Assembly: GCA_963755335.1 (NCBI GenBank)
Contig: CAVWJW010000006.1
Span: 1 to 64,000 of the forward strand
Direction: 5' to 3'
DNA length: 64,000 nt
Source of the DNA: UBA10649 sp963755335
GTDB lineage: Bacteria > Actinomycetota > Actinomycetes > S36-B12
Shown piece after piece: positions 1-8,409 of this stretch. Within the stretch, counting starts at the first letter, position 1; each line of letters starts with the position of its first letter. The notes beneath the pieces are model-generated. The model searched no databases and was not told the DNA's origin. It was given only the letters and a program-made list of their open reading frames with translations. A program made the translations under genes and the position numbers.

Positions 1-71
1 CCATCGAGCATCGCCACCTTGGCCGCACGCGCTTGCCGGAGGGCCCTGACTCCTTCCTGCCATGGTCCCAC
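1..71 (-). CDS. Possible 5' end of a gene running off the left edge
   Basis: Reading leftward from a GTG at 71..69 the frame stays open to base 1 for 23 codons and is rich in Arg and Ala (VRALRQARAAKVAML). No domain can be recognised from so short a piece. It would be divergent from the sugar dehydrogenase that starts at 119. No clear ribosome binding site is visible, so this may simply be open intergenic sequence. Confidence 0.2.
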   Translation of the reverse strand, partial: MGPWQEGVRALRQARAAKVAMLD

Positions 72-118
72 GTGGATGCGGTGTTGCCGCGGCGAGCACG
101 TGGGCTGAGACTGGACCG

Positions 119-1198
119 ATGACGAAGCGGACTTGGCGAACGGCGCTCGTCGGCGTGGCGACGAGCCTCGCGGCCTGCCTGCTGCTTGTCGTTGGGGGGT
201 CAACGGCTCGGGCTGAGGTGCCGACGAGGGTGACCGGGACGTCGACGATCGCCACGGGCCTCACCTCTCCGTGGGGGCTTGCCTTCCTGCCCGACGGCAC
301 TGCCCTGGTCAGTGAGCGCGACACCGCGTTGGTGAAGCGGATCCGTCCGGGCGCCGCCAAGGTCGTGCGAACGGTCGGCCGGATTCCGGATGTGACTCCC
401 TACGGTGAGGGTGGCCTCCTCGGGATCGCCGTGCCACCCGGCCCTCAGCCGCGCTGGGTCTACGCATACTTCACGACGGCAGCCGACAACCGGATCGTCC
501 GCTTCGCGTGGAACGGCACACGACTGGGACGGTCCCAGGTCGTGCTCGCGGGCATCCCACGCGGGATGTTCCACAACGGCGGCCGGCTGGTCTTCGGCCC
601 CGACGGGATGCTGTATGCCTCGACCGGCGACACGACCAACAGCGCGCTCAGTCAGGACGTTGGCAGCCTCGGCGGCAAGGTCCTGCGGATGACCCCCACA
701 GGGAAGCGCCCCAAGGGCAACCCGTTCCCGGACTCCCTGGTGTGGACCTTCGGGCATCGCAACGTCCAGGGACTCGCGTTCGGCCCGGGCGGGCGGCTCT
801 TCGCCACCGAGTTCGGCCAGCAGACGGTCGATGAGCTCAACGTGCTGCGTCCGGGCCGCAACTACGGATGGCCCATCCACGAGGGCGCCTCCGGCGATCC
901 GGGCTTCGTCGACCCGATCGCCCAGTGGTCGCCCACGTCGACGGCGTCACCGAGCGGAGTCGCGATTGCCGGATCGTCGGCCTACGTCGCGACGCTTGCC
1001 GGGCAGCGGCTGTTCCGGGTGCCGCTGACGGGCGCCGGCGCCCGCACTCCGATCGCGATGAGACTCGGTGACCTGGGACGGCTGCGGACCGTCGCCCGGG
1101 CGCCGGACGGGTCCCTGTGGCTGATGACGAGCAACACCGACGGACGCGGGCAGCCCCGATCGCAGGACGACAGGATCCTGCGGCTCACCCTCGGCTGA
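119..1198 (+). CDS. Secreted PQQ-dependent sugar dehydrogenase (GSDH/sorbosone dehydrogenase family)
   Basis: The 359-residue product is a six-bladed beta-propeller oxidoreductase of the glucose/sorbosone dehydrogenase type, expected to oxidise sugars outside the membrane with PQQ. A signal peptide is visible at residues 1-32 (KR, a long hydrophobic run, then ARA-E). Family motifs follow in order: GLTSPWGLAFLPDG near 50, FHNGGRLVFGPDG near 155, GHRNVQGLAFGPGG near 215 and LRPGRNYGWP near 255. The frame is open upstream to 62, but the ATG at 119 is chosen because it sits immediately before the basic start of the signal peptide. The gene is convergent with the broken GGDEF-EAL gene and overlaps its end by 14 bases. 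Substrate and true PQQ use cannot be told from sequence alone. Confidence 0.85.
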   Translation: MTKRTWRTALVGVATSLAACLLLVVGGSTARAEVPTRVTGTSTIATGLTSPWGLAFLPDGTALVSERDTALVKRIRPGAAKVVRTVGRIPDVTPYGEGGLLGIAVPPGPQPRWVYAYFTTAADNRIVRFAWNGTRLGRSQVVLAGIPRGMFHNGGRLVFGPDGMLYASTGDTTNSALSQDVGSLGGKVLRMTPTGKRPKGNPFPDSLVWTFGHRNVQGLAFGPGGRLFATEFGQQTVDELNVLRPGRNYGWPIHEGASGDPGFVDPIAQWSPTSTASPSGVAIAGSSAYVATLAGQRLFRVPLTGAGARTPIAMRLGDLGRLRTVARAPDGSLWLMTSNTDGRGQPRSQDDRILRLTLG

Positions 1199-3375
1199 CC
1201 GGTGCGGCCGCGGGCTTGCCGTAGAGCCATCCCTGCCCCTGCTGCCAGCCCTGCCGGATGAGCACCGCCGACTGCTCCACCGTCTCGATGCCCTCGGCGA
1301 TCGTCTTCAGGCCCAGGCCCTCGGCGAGGCCGACGAGCCCCTGCGACAGCTTGGTCGCCTGCGTGTCGACGAGCGTGAGGCCGGCCGTGAACGACTGGTC
1401 CAGCTTCAGGCCCGTGATCGGCAGGTCGCGGAGGTGGCTGATCGAGCTGTAACCGGTGCCGAAGTCATCCACCCACCAGGCCACGCCCAGACCGGCGATC
1501 TCCTGCATCGTGCTTCGGACCCCGCTCGTCACCTCGAACAGCGAGGTCTCCGTGACCTCGAGATGCAGACGGCGCGGGTCGACGCCTGACGCATCGAGAG
1601 CCTCGGCCACCTTGGCGGTCAGCGTGCCGCTGGCGAGGGTTGCAGCGGAGACGTTGACGGCGAGCCGCTCGATGGCGCTGGACTCGTGCAGCAGGTCGAT
1701 GGCGCGGCAGAGCATCTCGTGGTCGATGTCGACGATCAGGCCCGATCTCTCGGCCACGTCGAGGAAGTCTGCGGGGCCGGTAACCGTCCCGTCGGCGTGC
1801 ACCCATCGGACCAGCACCTCGTACCCGAGGACGGTGCCATCCACCAGGCGGACGATGGGCATCAGCCACGGTCGCAGGGAACCGGCACCGATGGCGTCCC
1901 GCAGCGAGGTCTGCAGGATCAGCGCCTCGCGGGTCTGCTTACCGACATTTCCGTCGAGGAACTCCCATCGGTCATGTCCTCGCGCGGTCGCCTGTCGCAT
2001 CGCCGCCGTCGAGTCCCGGAGAAGGTCCTCCGCGTCACCGTGGTTCGCCATGGCGATGCCGGCACACGCGGTCACGTCGACGCTCGCCTCGCCAACCGTG
2101 ACGGGCCCGCGGACCGCGGCCAGAATGCGTTCTGCAGCTGCCGCCGCGTCGGTCGCGTCGTGGATGTCGGGCACCATGACCGCGAACTCGTCTCCCGCAA
2201 TGCGGGCCACCGAGTTCTCCGGCCCCTGTCAGCCGACGAGCCGCTCGGTGACCGCCAGGAGGACGGCGTCGCCCGCGGCATACGTGTAGGCCTGATTAAC
2301 GGCGGTCAGTCCGTTGACGCCGACACAGATGAGGGCCCAGTCCTGGTCGCCGCGGTCGTCGAGGATCTCCCCGATACGGGCGCGGGCGAGTCCCCGGCGG
2401 GCCAGACCGGTCAGGGCGTCGAAGTCCGTCGCATGCGCCAGGGCGTTCCGCGCCGTCATCTCGGCGTCGATGTCACGCACGCCGATGACGCCGCCGACGA
2501 TGGTTCCCGTGGCGTCGAAGATCGGGCGTGGCGTCGCGTCAACCCATCGATCGTCGCCCGACTTGGAGCGCATGCGGATCTCACATGAGCTGGCCATGCC
2601 GGCGCGCGCCTCGGCTGCGGCGGCGAGTAGGACGGGCAGGTCGTCCGCGTCGACGAGCACGGCCCCGGACTGTCCGACGAGTTCCTCAGGTCGGTAGCCG
2701 AGCATGGCGACGACCGACGGAGACACCCATTGGATCGCCGCGTGCATGTCGAGGGAGAAGACGAGGTCCATCGCGTTCTCGGCGAGCAGGCGGAATCGGG
2801 CTTCCGACTCGACCGTCGCCTCGCGGGCTCGCACCTCATCGTCGACGTCGCGGAAGCTGACGACGAACGTTCCCGCCGCCGACTTGGTGCCGGAGGCCGA
2901 GAGCCAGACGTACGAGCCGTCGACCTTCTGGAAACGGGTGACCAGCCGGCCGGCCTGGTGGCCCGGCATGGCAGCGTCCGCCAGCGAGGCCCTCGCCGCG
3001 GCACGATCGTCCGGGTGCACGAGGTCCCACGGATGCGTGCCCACGAGCTGATCGGGATCCCAGCCGAGCACCGTCCGCACCGATGGCGAGATCCATTCCA
3101 GCGTGCCGGACAGCGAAACGCGAGTGACGATGTCAGACGCATTCTCGGCGAGCAGTCGGTACTGCTCCTCCTGGATCCGCGCCTGCCGTTCTCGTCGACG
3201 CAGCACCACTACCAGCCAGATGGCGAACAGCGCCGGTGACGAGCAGCACGGTCACGACCGGGATCTCGAGGACGGTCGAGTCCCCGGGGAGCACGTCGAT
3301 GACGATCGCGGTGAGCATGAGGGCGCCGAGGAGCCACACGAGCCAACGGCTCTCGAACCACCTGCCCTGATGCAC
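1185..3375 (-). pseudogene. Membrane PAS-PAS-GGDEF-EAL cyclic-di-GMP protein, disrupted by a stop and a frameshift
   Basis: Read as one gene, this encodes two N-terminal membrane segments (from a GTG at 3375), two PAS domains (each with RLLAENAxD), a GGDEF domain with the variant AGDEF, and a complete EAL domain (EVLVRW, DDFGTGYSS, KLDQSF, AEGIET). Such proteins make and/or hydrolyse cyclic-di-GMP in response to a signal sensed by PAS. Two lesions break it. An in-frame TGA at 2231..2229 lies inside the GGDEF domain between ERLVG and QGPENSVARIAGDEF. A frameshift near 3231-3240 separates the membrane segments from PAS1. As written it yields separate pieces: 3209..2229 (PAS-PAS-half GGDEF) and 2210..1185 (half GGDEF-EAL). 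The TGA could be a sequencing error for TGG or CGA. Confidence 0.8.
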
Positions 3376-3531
3376 AGCGCCTCGTCCCTGGTGGCCACGC
3401 ACCTGCCGATGGAACATCCTTCCCACGAACAACACGGGAGTCGAGTCCACGCGCCGGGACGAGCGGTTCGTGAGGGGCTCCGAGATCCGGGCTGCCCTGA
3501 CACGAGGCTGTCACCCGCGGATACTGGTCGG

Positions 3532-4530
3532 ATGCTCCGCGCCCACGCTGGCTGGCTGCGCCCGATCCTCGGCGCGACGGTCGCGCTCGCCGTGGTGGTG
3601 TCACCCAGCGCAGCGGCGGGGACCGGTCGAGGGTCGGTGCCACGCACCAATCCGATCCCCGGGACCACCTGCCCGATGTTCCCGGACGACAACTACTGGC
3701 ATGCCCGCATCGATCGACTGCCGGTGCATCGGATGTCCGCGTCGTGGATGTCCCACATGCACTCGTCGATCAACCTGCATCCGGACTTCGGACCCAGCTA
3801 CGGAGCGCAGGACGTCCCGTACGGGATTCCGGTGACGGTCGTCGACGGGGCTCCGCGAGTGCCCGTCACCTTCGACTACGCCGACGAGAGTGACCAGGTC
3901 GCCTACCCCCTCGGCAAGGTCACCGCCATCGAGGGCGGCGCATCCTCCGACGGGGATCGGCACGCCATCGTCGTGGATGCGGCTACCTGCACCCTCTTCG
4001 AGACGTGGGACACCCATCGGACAGCCGATGGCTGGACGGCCGGCTCGGGGGCCACCTGGGACCTGCGCTCCAACGCATTGCGACCGCGCACCTGGACGTC
4101 CGCCGACGCCGCCGGCCTGCCCATCCTGCCCGGACTCCTGCGGTGGGACGAAGTGGCTAGCGGACACGTCGACCACGCGATCCGCTTCACGACCAACGTG
4201 ACTCGGCGCGCCTTCATCTGGCCGGCCCGGCACCAGGCCGGCTCGACGAACGACGCAGCGTTTCCGCCGATGGGCGCACGCTTCCGGCTGAAGGCCTCCT
4301 ACTCCACTGCCGGTCACAGCCCCGGGGGCGCCACCGTCATCGAGGCGATGAAGCGCTATGGCCTCGTCCTCGCCGACAACGGATCTCCGTGGTACTTCCA
4401 GGGCTCCGCGGACGAGGAGTGGCCGCCCGCCCTGATCGAGGAGCTCAAGGGGATTCCTGCCGCCGCCTTCGAGGCCGTCGACACGTCCGTGCTCAAGGTC
4501 TCGGCGAACTCTGCAGCAGTCCGCCCGTAG
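3532..4530 (+). CDS. Secreted protein of an uncharacterised family
   Basis: The product is 332 residues with an N-terminal signal peptide (MLRAHAGWLRPI, then a hydrophobic stretch ending SPSAAAG). The mature part carries features I recognise only from unannotated bacterial secreted proteins: FPDDNYWHARID near 45, LHPDFGPSYG, SDGDRHAIVVD, a TSADAAGLPILPGLLRWDEV block, and HAIRFTTNV followed by FIWPARHQAGS. The conserved Trp, His and Asp residues suggest an extracellular carbohydrate- or polymer-active fold, but no catalytic motif is assignable and I give no function. The open frame extends upstream to 3103, but that part overlaps the opposite-strand sensor gene. The ATG at 3532 starts directly at the signal peptide. 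The next gene begins 9 bases downstream, so the two are probably co-transcribed. Confidence 0.75.
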   Translation: MLRAHAGWLRPILGATVALAVVVSPSAAAGTGRGSVPRTNPIPGTTCPMFPDDNYWHARIDRLPVHRMSASWMSHMHSSINLHPDFGPSYGAQDVPYGIPVTVVDGAPRVPVTFDYADESDQVAYPLGKVTAIEGGASSDGDRHAIVVDAATCTLFETWDTHRTADGWTAGSGATWDLRSNALRPRTWTSADAAGLPILPGLLRWDEVASGHVDHAIRFTTNVTRRAFIWPARHQAGSTNDAAFPPMGARFRLKASYSTAGHSPGGATVIEAMKRYGLVLADNGSPWYFQGSADEEWPPALIEELKGIPAAAFEAVDTSVLKVSANSAAVRP

Positions 4531-4539
4531 GCTGGCCGG

Positions 4540-5919
4540 GTGCTGCGACGCCTCCTTCCGATCCTCGTCGTCCTCGGCCTGACCGCGTCGGCCTGCTCGT
4601 CTCCCAGCGGAGACGTCACGACGGTGTCCACCACCGCGGGTGTCACTGCTCAGCCGACCGTCTCAGGATCGATCCCAGCGTCGCCGTCCGCGTCGGTCTC
4701 GGCGACGGCGTCAGGCTCCGCATCCGCGTCGCCTGCCCCGTCGGCCTCGCCCAGTGGCGACCACATGGGCGAGGTCATCCCGGCCACCATCACCGGCATG
4801 CACGTCGCCGGCGTTCAGGACGGAGCCTGGCCCGACAAGAACGACCCGTTCGGCAGCCTGCGGCTGTGGGACGCCGGCACGAACTGGTCGCAGGTCGAGG
4901 CCGTCAAGGGCAAGTACAACTGGAAGCCGCTCGACACCGCGGTGAAGAACGCCCAGGCCCACGGCATCGACGACATCCTCCTGGTCCTCGGAGCCACACC
5001 GACCTGGAACGCCACGCAGATCAAGCCGACCGACTACCCGGTTCCGGGCGCCGCATCGACACCGAAGAATCTCGCGGCGTGGGATGCCTTCGTGAATGCG
5101 GTCACCAAGCGCTACGCCGGACGGATCACGTCGTACCAGATCTGGAACGAGGCGAGCCTGGCGATGTTCTGGAACGGCACCCCCGAGAAGCTGGCCGAGA
5201 TGACCAAGCGAGCCGCGGACATCATCCACAGGAACGATCCGAAGGCCAAAGTCGTGGCCGCGAGCACGACAGTGCGCCTGGCCGGCAGCTTCAGCCGGTT
5301 CTTCCCGCGCTACCTCGCCGCTTTGGGAAAGCTGGGGTGGCCCGTCGACGTGTTCGCGGCCCACCTGTACCCCTCGAGCCGGCAGACCCCCGATGCACGG
5401 GCCGCGTACATCGCCAAGGTGCGCGATGCCATCGCGCAGGCTGGTGCCCCTGCCAAGCCCGTGTGGGACACCGAGCTGAACTACGGCCTCGCCGGGCCTG
5501 GGCCGAGCAACCCGCGGCAGACGATCGAGGGCTCTGCAGCCCGCGACTGGGTCGTGCAGACCGAGCTCGACTCGCTGCATCTGGGCATCGACCGCACGTA
5601 CTGGTACATCTGGACGCCTGAGCCCTACCCCCTGCTCGGGATGCAGCTGACGAACGACTCCGGCGCCGTCAAGGGCCTGCGGATCATCAACCAGTGGATC
5701 GTCGGTTCGACCTTCAACGGGTGCAACGACGACGGCGTCGTGGTCAACTGCTTCGTCGAGAAGAACGGGGTCCCGTCGATCATCGCCTGGGCCGTCGACA
5801 CTGCAGGCAGCTACACGCCACCGGACAGCTTCGCGCAGGTGTGCTCGACCAACAACACCTGCAAGCCGATCAACGGCCCGGTTCTCCTCAAGGAGACACC
5901 GGTGCGCATCGTCGAGTAG
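4540..5919 (+). CDS. Lipoprotein glycoside hydrolase, clan GH-A (GH39/GH5-like)
   Basis: The 459-residue product begins with a lipoprotein signal (LRRLLPILVV, lipobox LTASAC), followed by a Ser/Ala/Pro-rich linker to about residue 75 and then a TIM-barrel hydrolase. The probable acid/base is Glu204 in QIWNEAS and the probable nucleophile is Glu312 in WDTELNYG, the arrangement expected of retaining clan GH-A enzymes. The motif YNWKPLDTAVKNAQ resembles the start of GH39/GH10-like barrels. It is anchored on the outside of the membrane and would cleave a beta-linked glycan; the substrate is unknown. The start is the GTG at 4540, nine bases after the stop of the preceding secreted protein, which suggests co-expression. 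Confidence 0.8.
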   Translation: MLRRLLPILVVLGLTASACSSPSGDVTTVSTTAGVTAQPTVSGSIPASPSASVSATASGSASASPAPSASPSGDHMGEVIPATITGMHVAGVQDGAWPDKNDPFGSLRLWDAGTNWSQVEAVKGKYNWKPLDTAVKNAQAHGIDDILLVLGATPTWNATQIKPTDYPVPGAASTPKNLAAWDAFVNAVTKRYAGRITSYQIWNEASLAMFWNGTPEKLAEMTKRAADIIHRNDPKAKVVAASTTVRLAGSFSRFFPRYLAALGKLGWPVDVFAAHLYPSSRQTPDARAAYIAKVRDAIAQAGAPAKPVWDTELNYGLAGPGPSNPRQTIEGSAARDWVVQTELDSLHLGIDRTYWYIWTPEPYPLLGMQLTNDSGAVKGLRIINQWIVGSTFNGCNDDGVVVNCFVEKNGVPSIIAWAVDTAGSYTPPDSFAQVCSTNNTCKPINGPVLLKETPVRIVE

Positions 5920-5928
5920 AGCCGACGG

Positions 5929-6588
5929 TCACGAGCCAGGCACGCCGCCGGGGATGAGGTTCACCGCGCGGCTCAAGGTCACCACGATCGTCAGCAGGGC
6001 GGTTGCGGACTGGACGGTGAACAGGATCTTCACGCGGTGCGACAGCGGCATCGTGTCGGTGGGACTGAACGCGATGATGTTCGTATAGGCCGTGAACAGG
6101 TAGTCGATCAGCCCGGGTCGCCAGTTGTGCTGACCTTGCCCCTGCTGTGGGAAGAGGAAGTCAGGAGCCACGACGGCGCCAGCCTGTCGGCGACCAGGCC
6201 CCCCGCCGTCGATCCACCAGTAGACGAGCCCGAAGCTCAGAACATTGATGGCGAGCACGCCGAAGCCGGCGAACAGTAGGTACTCGCCGGAGTCGTCAGA
6301 TCCGCGCAGGAGCGACGCCAGGAGCAGGACGGCGTTCATCACGCAGGCCAGCACGAGGAACACCAGGTACGCCGTCATGATGGCGCGGACGACAGGCTGG
6401 TCGGAGCCCAGCCGCACGGTGAGGACGATCACGATGGGGATGCCACTGAGCTCGATCACAGGCACCAGCCACCGCGGGCCTACCGTCACGGAGCCCGGAA
6501 GCCACAGCTGGATGGCGACGATGACGAGCACGATCCCGATGAGGGCGACGGTCGTCGCCGTGCTCGCTGGTCTCGTCCGCGCCACCAT
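5929..6588 (-). CDS. Multi-pass membrane protein with an ion-channel-like C-terminus
   Basis: The 219-residue product has about six predicted membrane segments: residues 13-32, 40-58, 69-92, 103-122 and a C-terminal pair. The C-terminal part reads TAYTNIIAFSPTDTMPLSHR followed by a hydrophobic helix ending SRAVN. This resembles the pore-loop plus last helix of two-helix potassium-channel-like and DUF1345-like proteins, but no full TVGYG filter is present. It is convergent with the glycoside hydrolase gene (10 bases apart). Function is unassigned and transport of an ion is only a guess. Confidence 0.65.
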   Translation of the reverse strand: MVARTRPASTATTVALIGIVLVIVAIQLWLPGSVTVGPRWLVPVIELSGIPIVIVLTVRLGSDQPVVRAIMTAYLVFLVLACVMNAVLLLASLLRGSDDSGEYLLFAGFGVLAINVLSFGLVYWWIDGGGPGRRQAGAVVAPDFLFPQQGQGQHNWRPGLIDYLFTAYTNIIAFSPTDTMPLSHRVKILFTVQSATALLTIVVTLSRAVNLIPGGVPGS

Positions 6589-6638
6589 CGGATGCTAGTG
6601 CTCAGGTGCTGTCGACCCGGTGATACCCTTCTGCCCGC

Positions 6639-6700
<62 letters not shown>

Positions 6701-6710
<10 letters not shown>

Positions 6711-6736
6711 CCTGGCGGTGCACCTGGCGGTGCACC
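6701..6736 (+). repeat. Three tandem 12-bp copies of the tRNA-Lys 3' end
   Basis: The unit TGGCGGTGCACC occurs at 6701-6712, 6713-6724 and 6725-6736 without mismatch. The first copy is the 3' acceptor end of tRNA-Lys. The last copy is followed by A, so only there does the sequence read GCGGTGC-A-CCA, the form of a tRNA with an encoded CCA. This looks like slippage duplication that moved the CCA 24 bases downstream. Confidence 0.95.
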
Positions 6737-6741
6737 ATGAC

Positions 6742-6771
6742 GGCCACCCTCCTCGGGTGGCCTTCTGCTTT
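6742..6771 (+). terminator. Rho-independent-type terminator after tRNA-Lys
   Basis: An 8-bp perfect stem (GGCCACCC at 6742-6749 with GGGTGGCC at 6755-6762) with a 5-base loop is followed by a T-rich run, TTCTGCTTT. It lies directly downstream of the tRNA. Confidence 0.8.
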
Positions 6772-6777
6772 CCGGGG

Positions 6778-7473
6778 ATGGGGGACGACGTGGCCACCGG
6801 GACCGTCGCGGACGCGCGCCCCGGCGAGAACCGCCTCGAGGTCGCCATCACCATCCCGCTGGCCGTCGTGGCGGTCACTGCCGCCCTGGCTGCGTGGCGC
6901 ACCAGCGCGGTCGGATCACAGGTCGCTGACAACAACCGAGCCGGCCTCATCGACGCGACCAAGCAGTCGGCGATGCACCACATCAACGAAAGCAGCGCCT
7001 TCGCCGAGGCCGACTACGCGGCCCAGACGGCGATGAAGTCCGCCGAGTCCAAAGCACTCGTCGCGAGCGGCTAGGCCGCACTGGTCGCGGCCGGCAGCAG
7101 CCTGAATGACAACCTGGTGCCGAGCATGGCCGAACTGCAGGACCCTTTCCTGCCGGTGAGCTGACCACGGCGGCGGGGACCTTCGACGTGACGGCACGCA
7201 TCGCCCAGCTGGAGGCCGACGACGCGCAGTTCCGGGCCGTCATTCCGGCGGTGTCGTTCTCCCGCGCCGACAGCTACGCGAACGAAGCGCTGGCTGACGA
7301 TCCTGTCAGTGCTCCTCGCCATCGCCTTGTTCTGGCTCGGCATGGCAGAGATCAGCCGAGGACGCTGGCGGGTCGTCAACCTCGTCGTCGGCGTCGGCCT
7401 GTGGGTGGTCGGTGTCGGCGCCTTCCTCGTCATCGAATCGTGGTTCATCACCAGTCGCGGTGGGGTCCTGTGA
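6778..7473 (+). pseudogene. Small membrane protein gene, disrupted by one stop and two frameshifts
   Basis: If repaired, this would be a protein of about 232 residues with one N-terminal membrane helix (LEVAITIPLAVVAVTAAL), a soluble Ala/Glu-rich middle and two C-terminal helices (ILSVLLAIALFWLGM and VVGVGLWVVGVGAFLVIESW). The reading frame is broken by a TAG at 7072-7074, a shift near 7155-7163 and a second shift near 7285-7293 that restores the first frame. The repaired stop TGA (7471-7473) overlaps the GTG of the next gene, which has the same layout, so the two form a coupled pair. No family is recognised. Two more lesions than most genes here may mean true decay. Confidence 0.6.
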
Positions 7474-8128
7474 GCAGCGACCGGGGCCGCCGACTCGTCG
7501 TTGTCCTCACGTTGATCACCACGATCGTCGCGGCGGTCGTCGCCGGCCTGGAGGTCGAGGCCAGCACGCAGGGTGACGCTGCGAATCGCGAGTCCGAGCG
7601 GCTGGTCCTGACGGCCGCGGCCCTTCAGGTCGGCGACACCGTCGCCGAGGGCTACCAAAGCCGACTGGTCACCGACGTGCTGACGAACACCCAGCAGGGC
7701 CTCGCTCTGGACTACGCAGCCCTGAAGCCGTCGGCGGCCGGCAGCGCCACCGAGGCGGAGCAGATCGGCGCGCTCGCCGAAGCGGCCCGGGCCCGGGCAG
7801 ATCAGGCACGGACGCTGTCCGACATCTATGCAGATCCTGCCTTCGCCCCGGCCACCCCTGACGGATTCCCGGACGTGCAGGCGTACTTCGAGGGGCGGGC
7901 TGCGGTCGAGCGGGACATGGTCGCCCGCAGAACGATGCGTCCGACAGCTACAACGACTGGAACTCACGCAGCGACACGTACGTGGCCATCCTCAGCGTGC
8001 TGGCCATCACGTTCTTCCTGCTCGGCCTCGCGCAGGTCGCCAAGCGGTTGCGGGTCTTCCTGGCCGCATGCGCCGGTGGCCTTCTCGTGCTGGTGATCGG
8101 GTGGAGTGCGATCACCGCGCTCACCTAG
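7470..8128 (+). pseudogene. Second small membrane protein of the pair, frameshifted
   Basis: The gene starts at a GTG overlapping the previous stop (GTGA). It has an N-terminal helix (VVVLTLITTIVAAVVAG), an Ala/Arg/Glu-rich extracytoplasmic or coiled middle, then two C-terminal helices (AILSVLAITFFLLGLAQVA and FLAACAGGLLVLVIGW). A single missing C near 7930 (VARR should read VARQNDASDSYNDW) shifts the frame, so the C-terminal helices are lost in the sequence as written. The same architecture as its upstream neighbour suggests two related subunits of an unknown membrane complex. It is convergent with the sulfur-carrier gene, 5 bases apart. Confidence 0.6.
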
Positions 8129-8133
8129 CGGCG

Positions 8134-8409
8134 TCAGCCACCGGCGACCGCGGGGATGATCGAGATGCTCGAGCCGTCCGGGGTCGGCGTCTGGAGGTCT
8201 TCCAGGAACCGCACGTCGTCGTCGTTGACGTACACGTTGACGAAGCGGCGGAGCCGGCCATCGTCGTCGAGCACCCGCGCCCCGATCCCCGGGTACTGGA
8301 GGTCGAGGTCCTTCAGGGCATCGGCGAGAGTCTCCCCGCTGACGGCCACGTCGGCCACTCCCCCGGTGTAGGTACGAAGGATGGTCGGAACCTTGACGGC
8401 GATGCTCAT
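8134..8409 (-). CDS. MoaD/ThiS/CysO-family sulfur carrier protein coupled to threonine synthase
   Basis: This 91-residue beta-grasp protein ends in Gly-Gly (IIPAVAGG), the C-terminus that is adenylated and converted to a thiocarboxylate in sulfur carriers. It is a close relative of the CysO-like protein at 24670: both start with V-x-VPTILRTYTGG and share LRRFVNVY-x-ND-x-DVRFL. Its ATG overlaps the stop of the threonine-synthase-like gene (ATGA), so the two are translationally coupled and both lie downstream of the SAM riboswitch. By analogy with CysO feeding CysM, it may donate sulfide to the ThrC-like enzyme; that is inference. It could also be a general sulfur carrier. Confidence 0.85.
   Translation of the reverse strand: MSIAVKVPTILRTYTGGVADVAVSGETLADALKDLDLQYPGIGARVLDDDGRLRRFVNVYVNDDDVRFLEDLQTPTPDGSSISIIPAVAGG

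Noticed and set aside
62..118. Upstream extension of the sugar dehydrogenase to the ATG at 62.
   Set aside because: It would put 19 residues before the basic start of the signal peptide; the ATG at 119 gives a normal secretion signal.
2229..2231. TGA read as selenocysteine or by readthrough.
   Set aside because: No SECIS-like hairpin is evident, GGDEF proteins are not selenoproteins, and the same gene has a frameshift.
3103..3531. Long N-terminal extension of the secreted protein.
   Set aside because: It runs through the opposite-strand sensor gene and would bury the signal peptide at residue 144.
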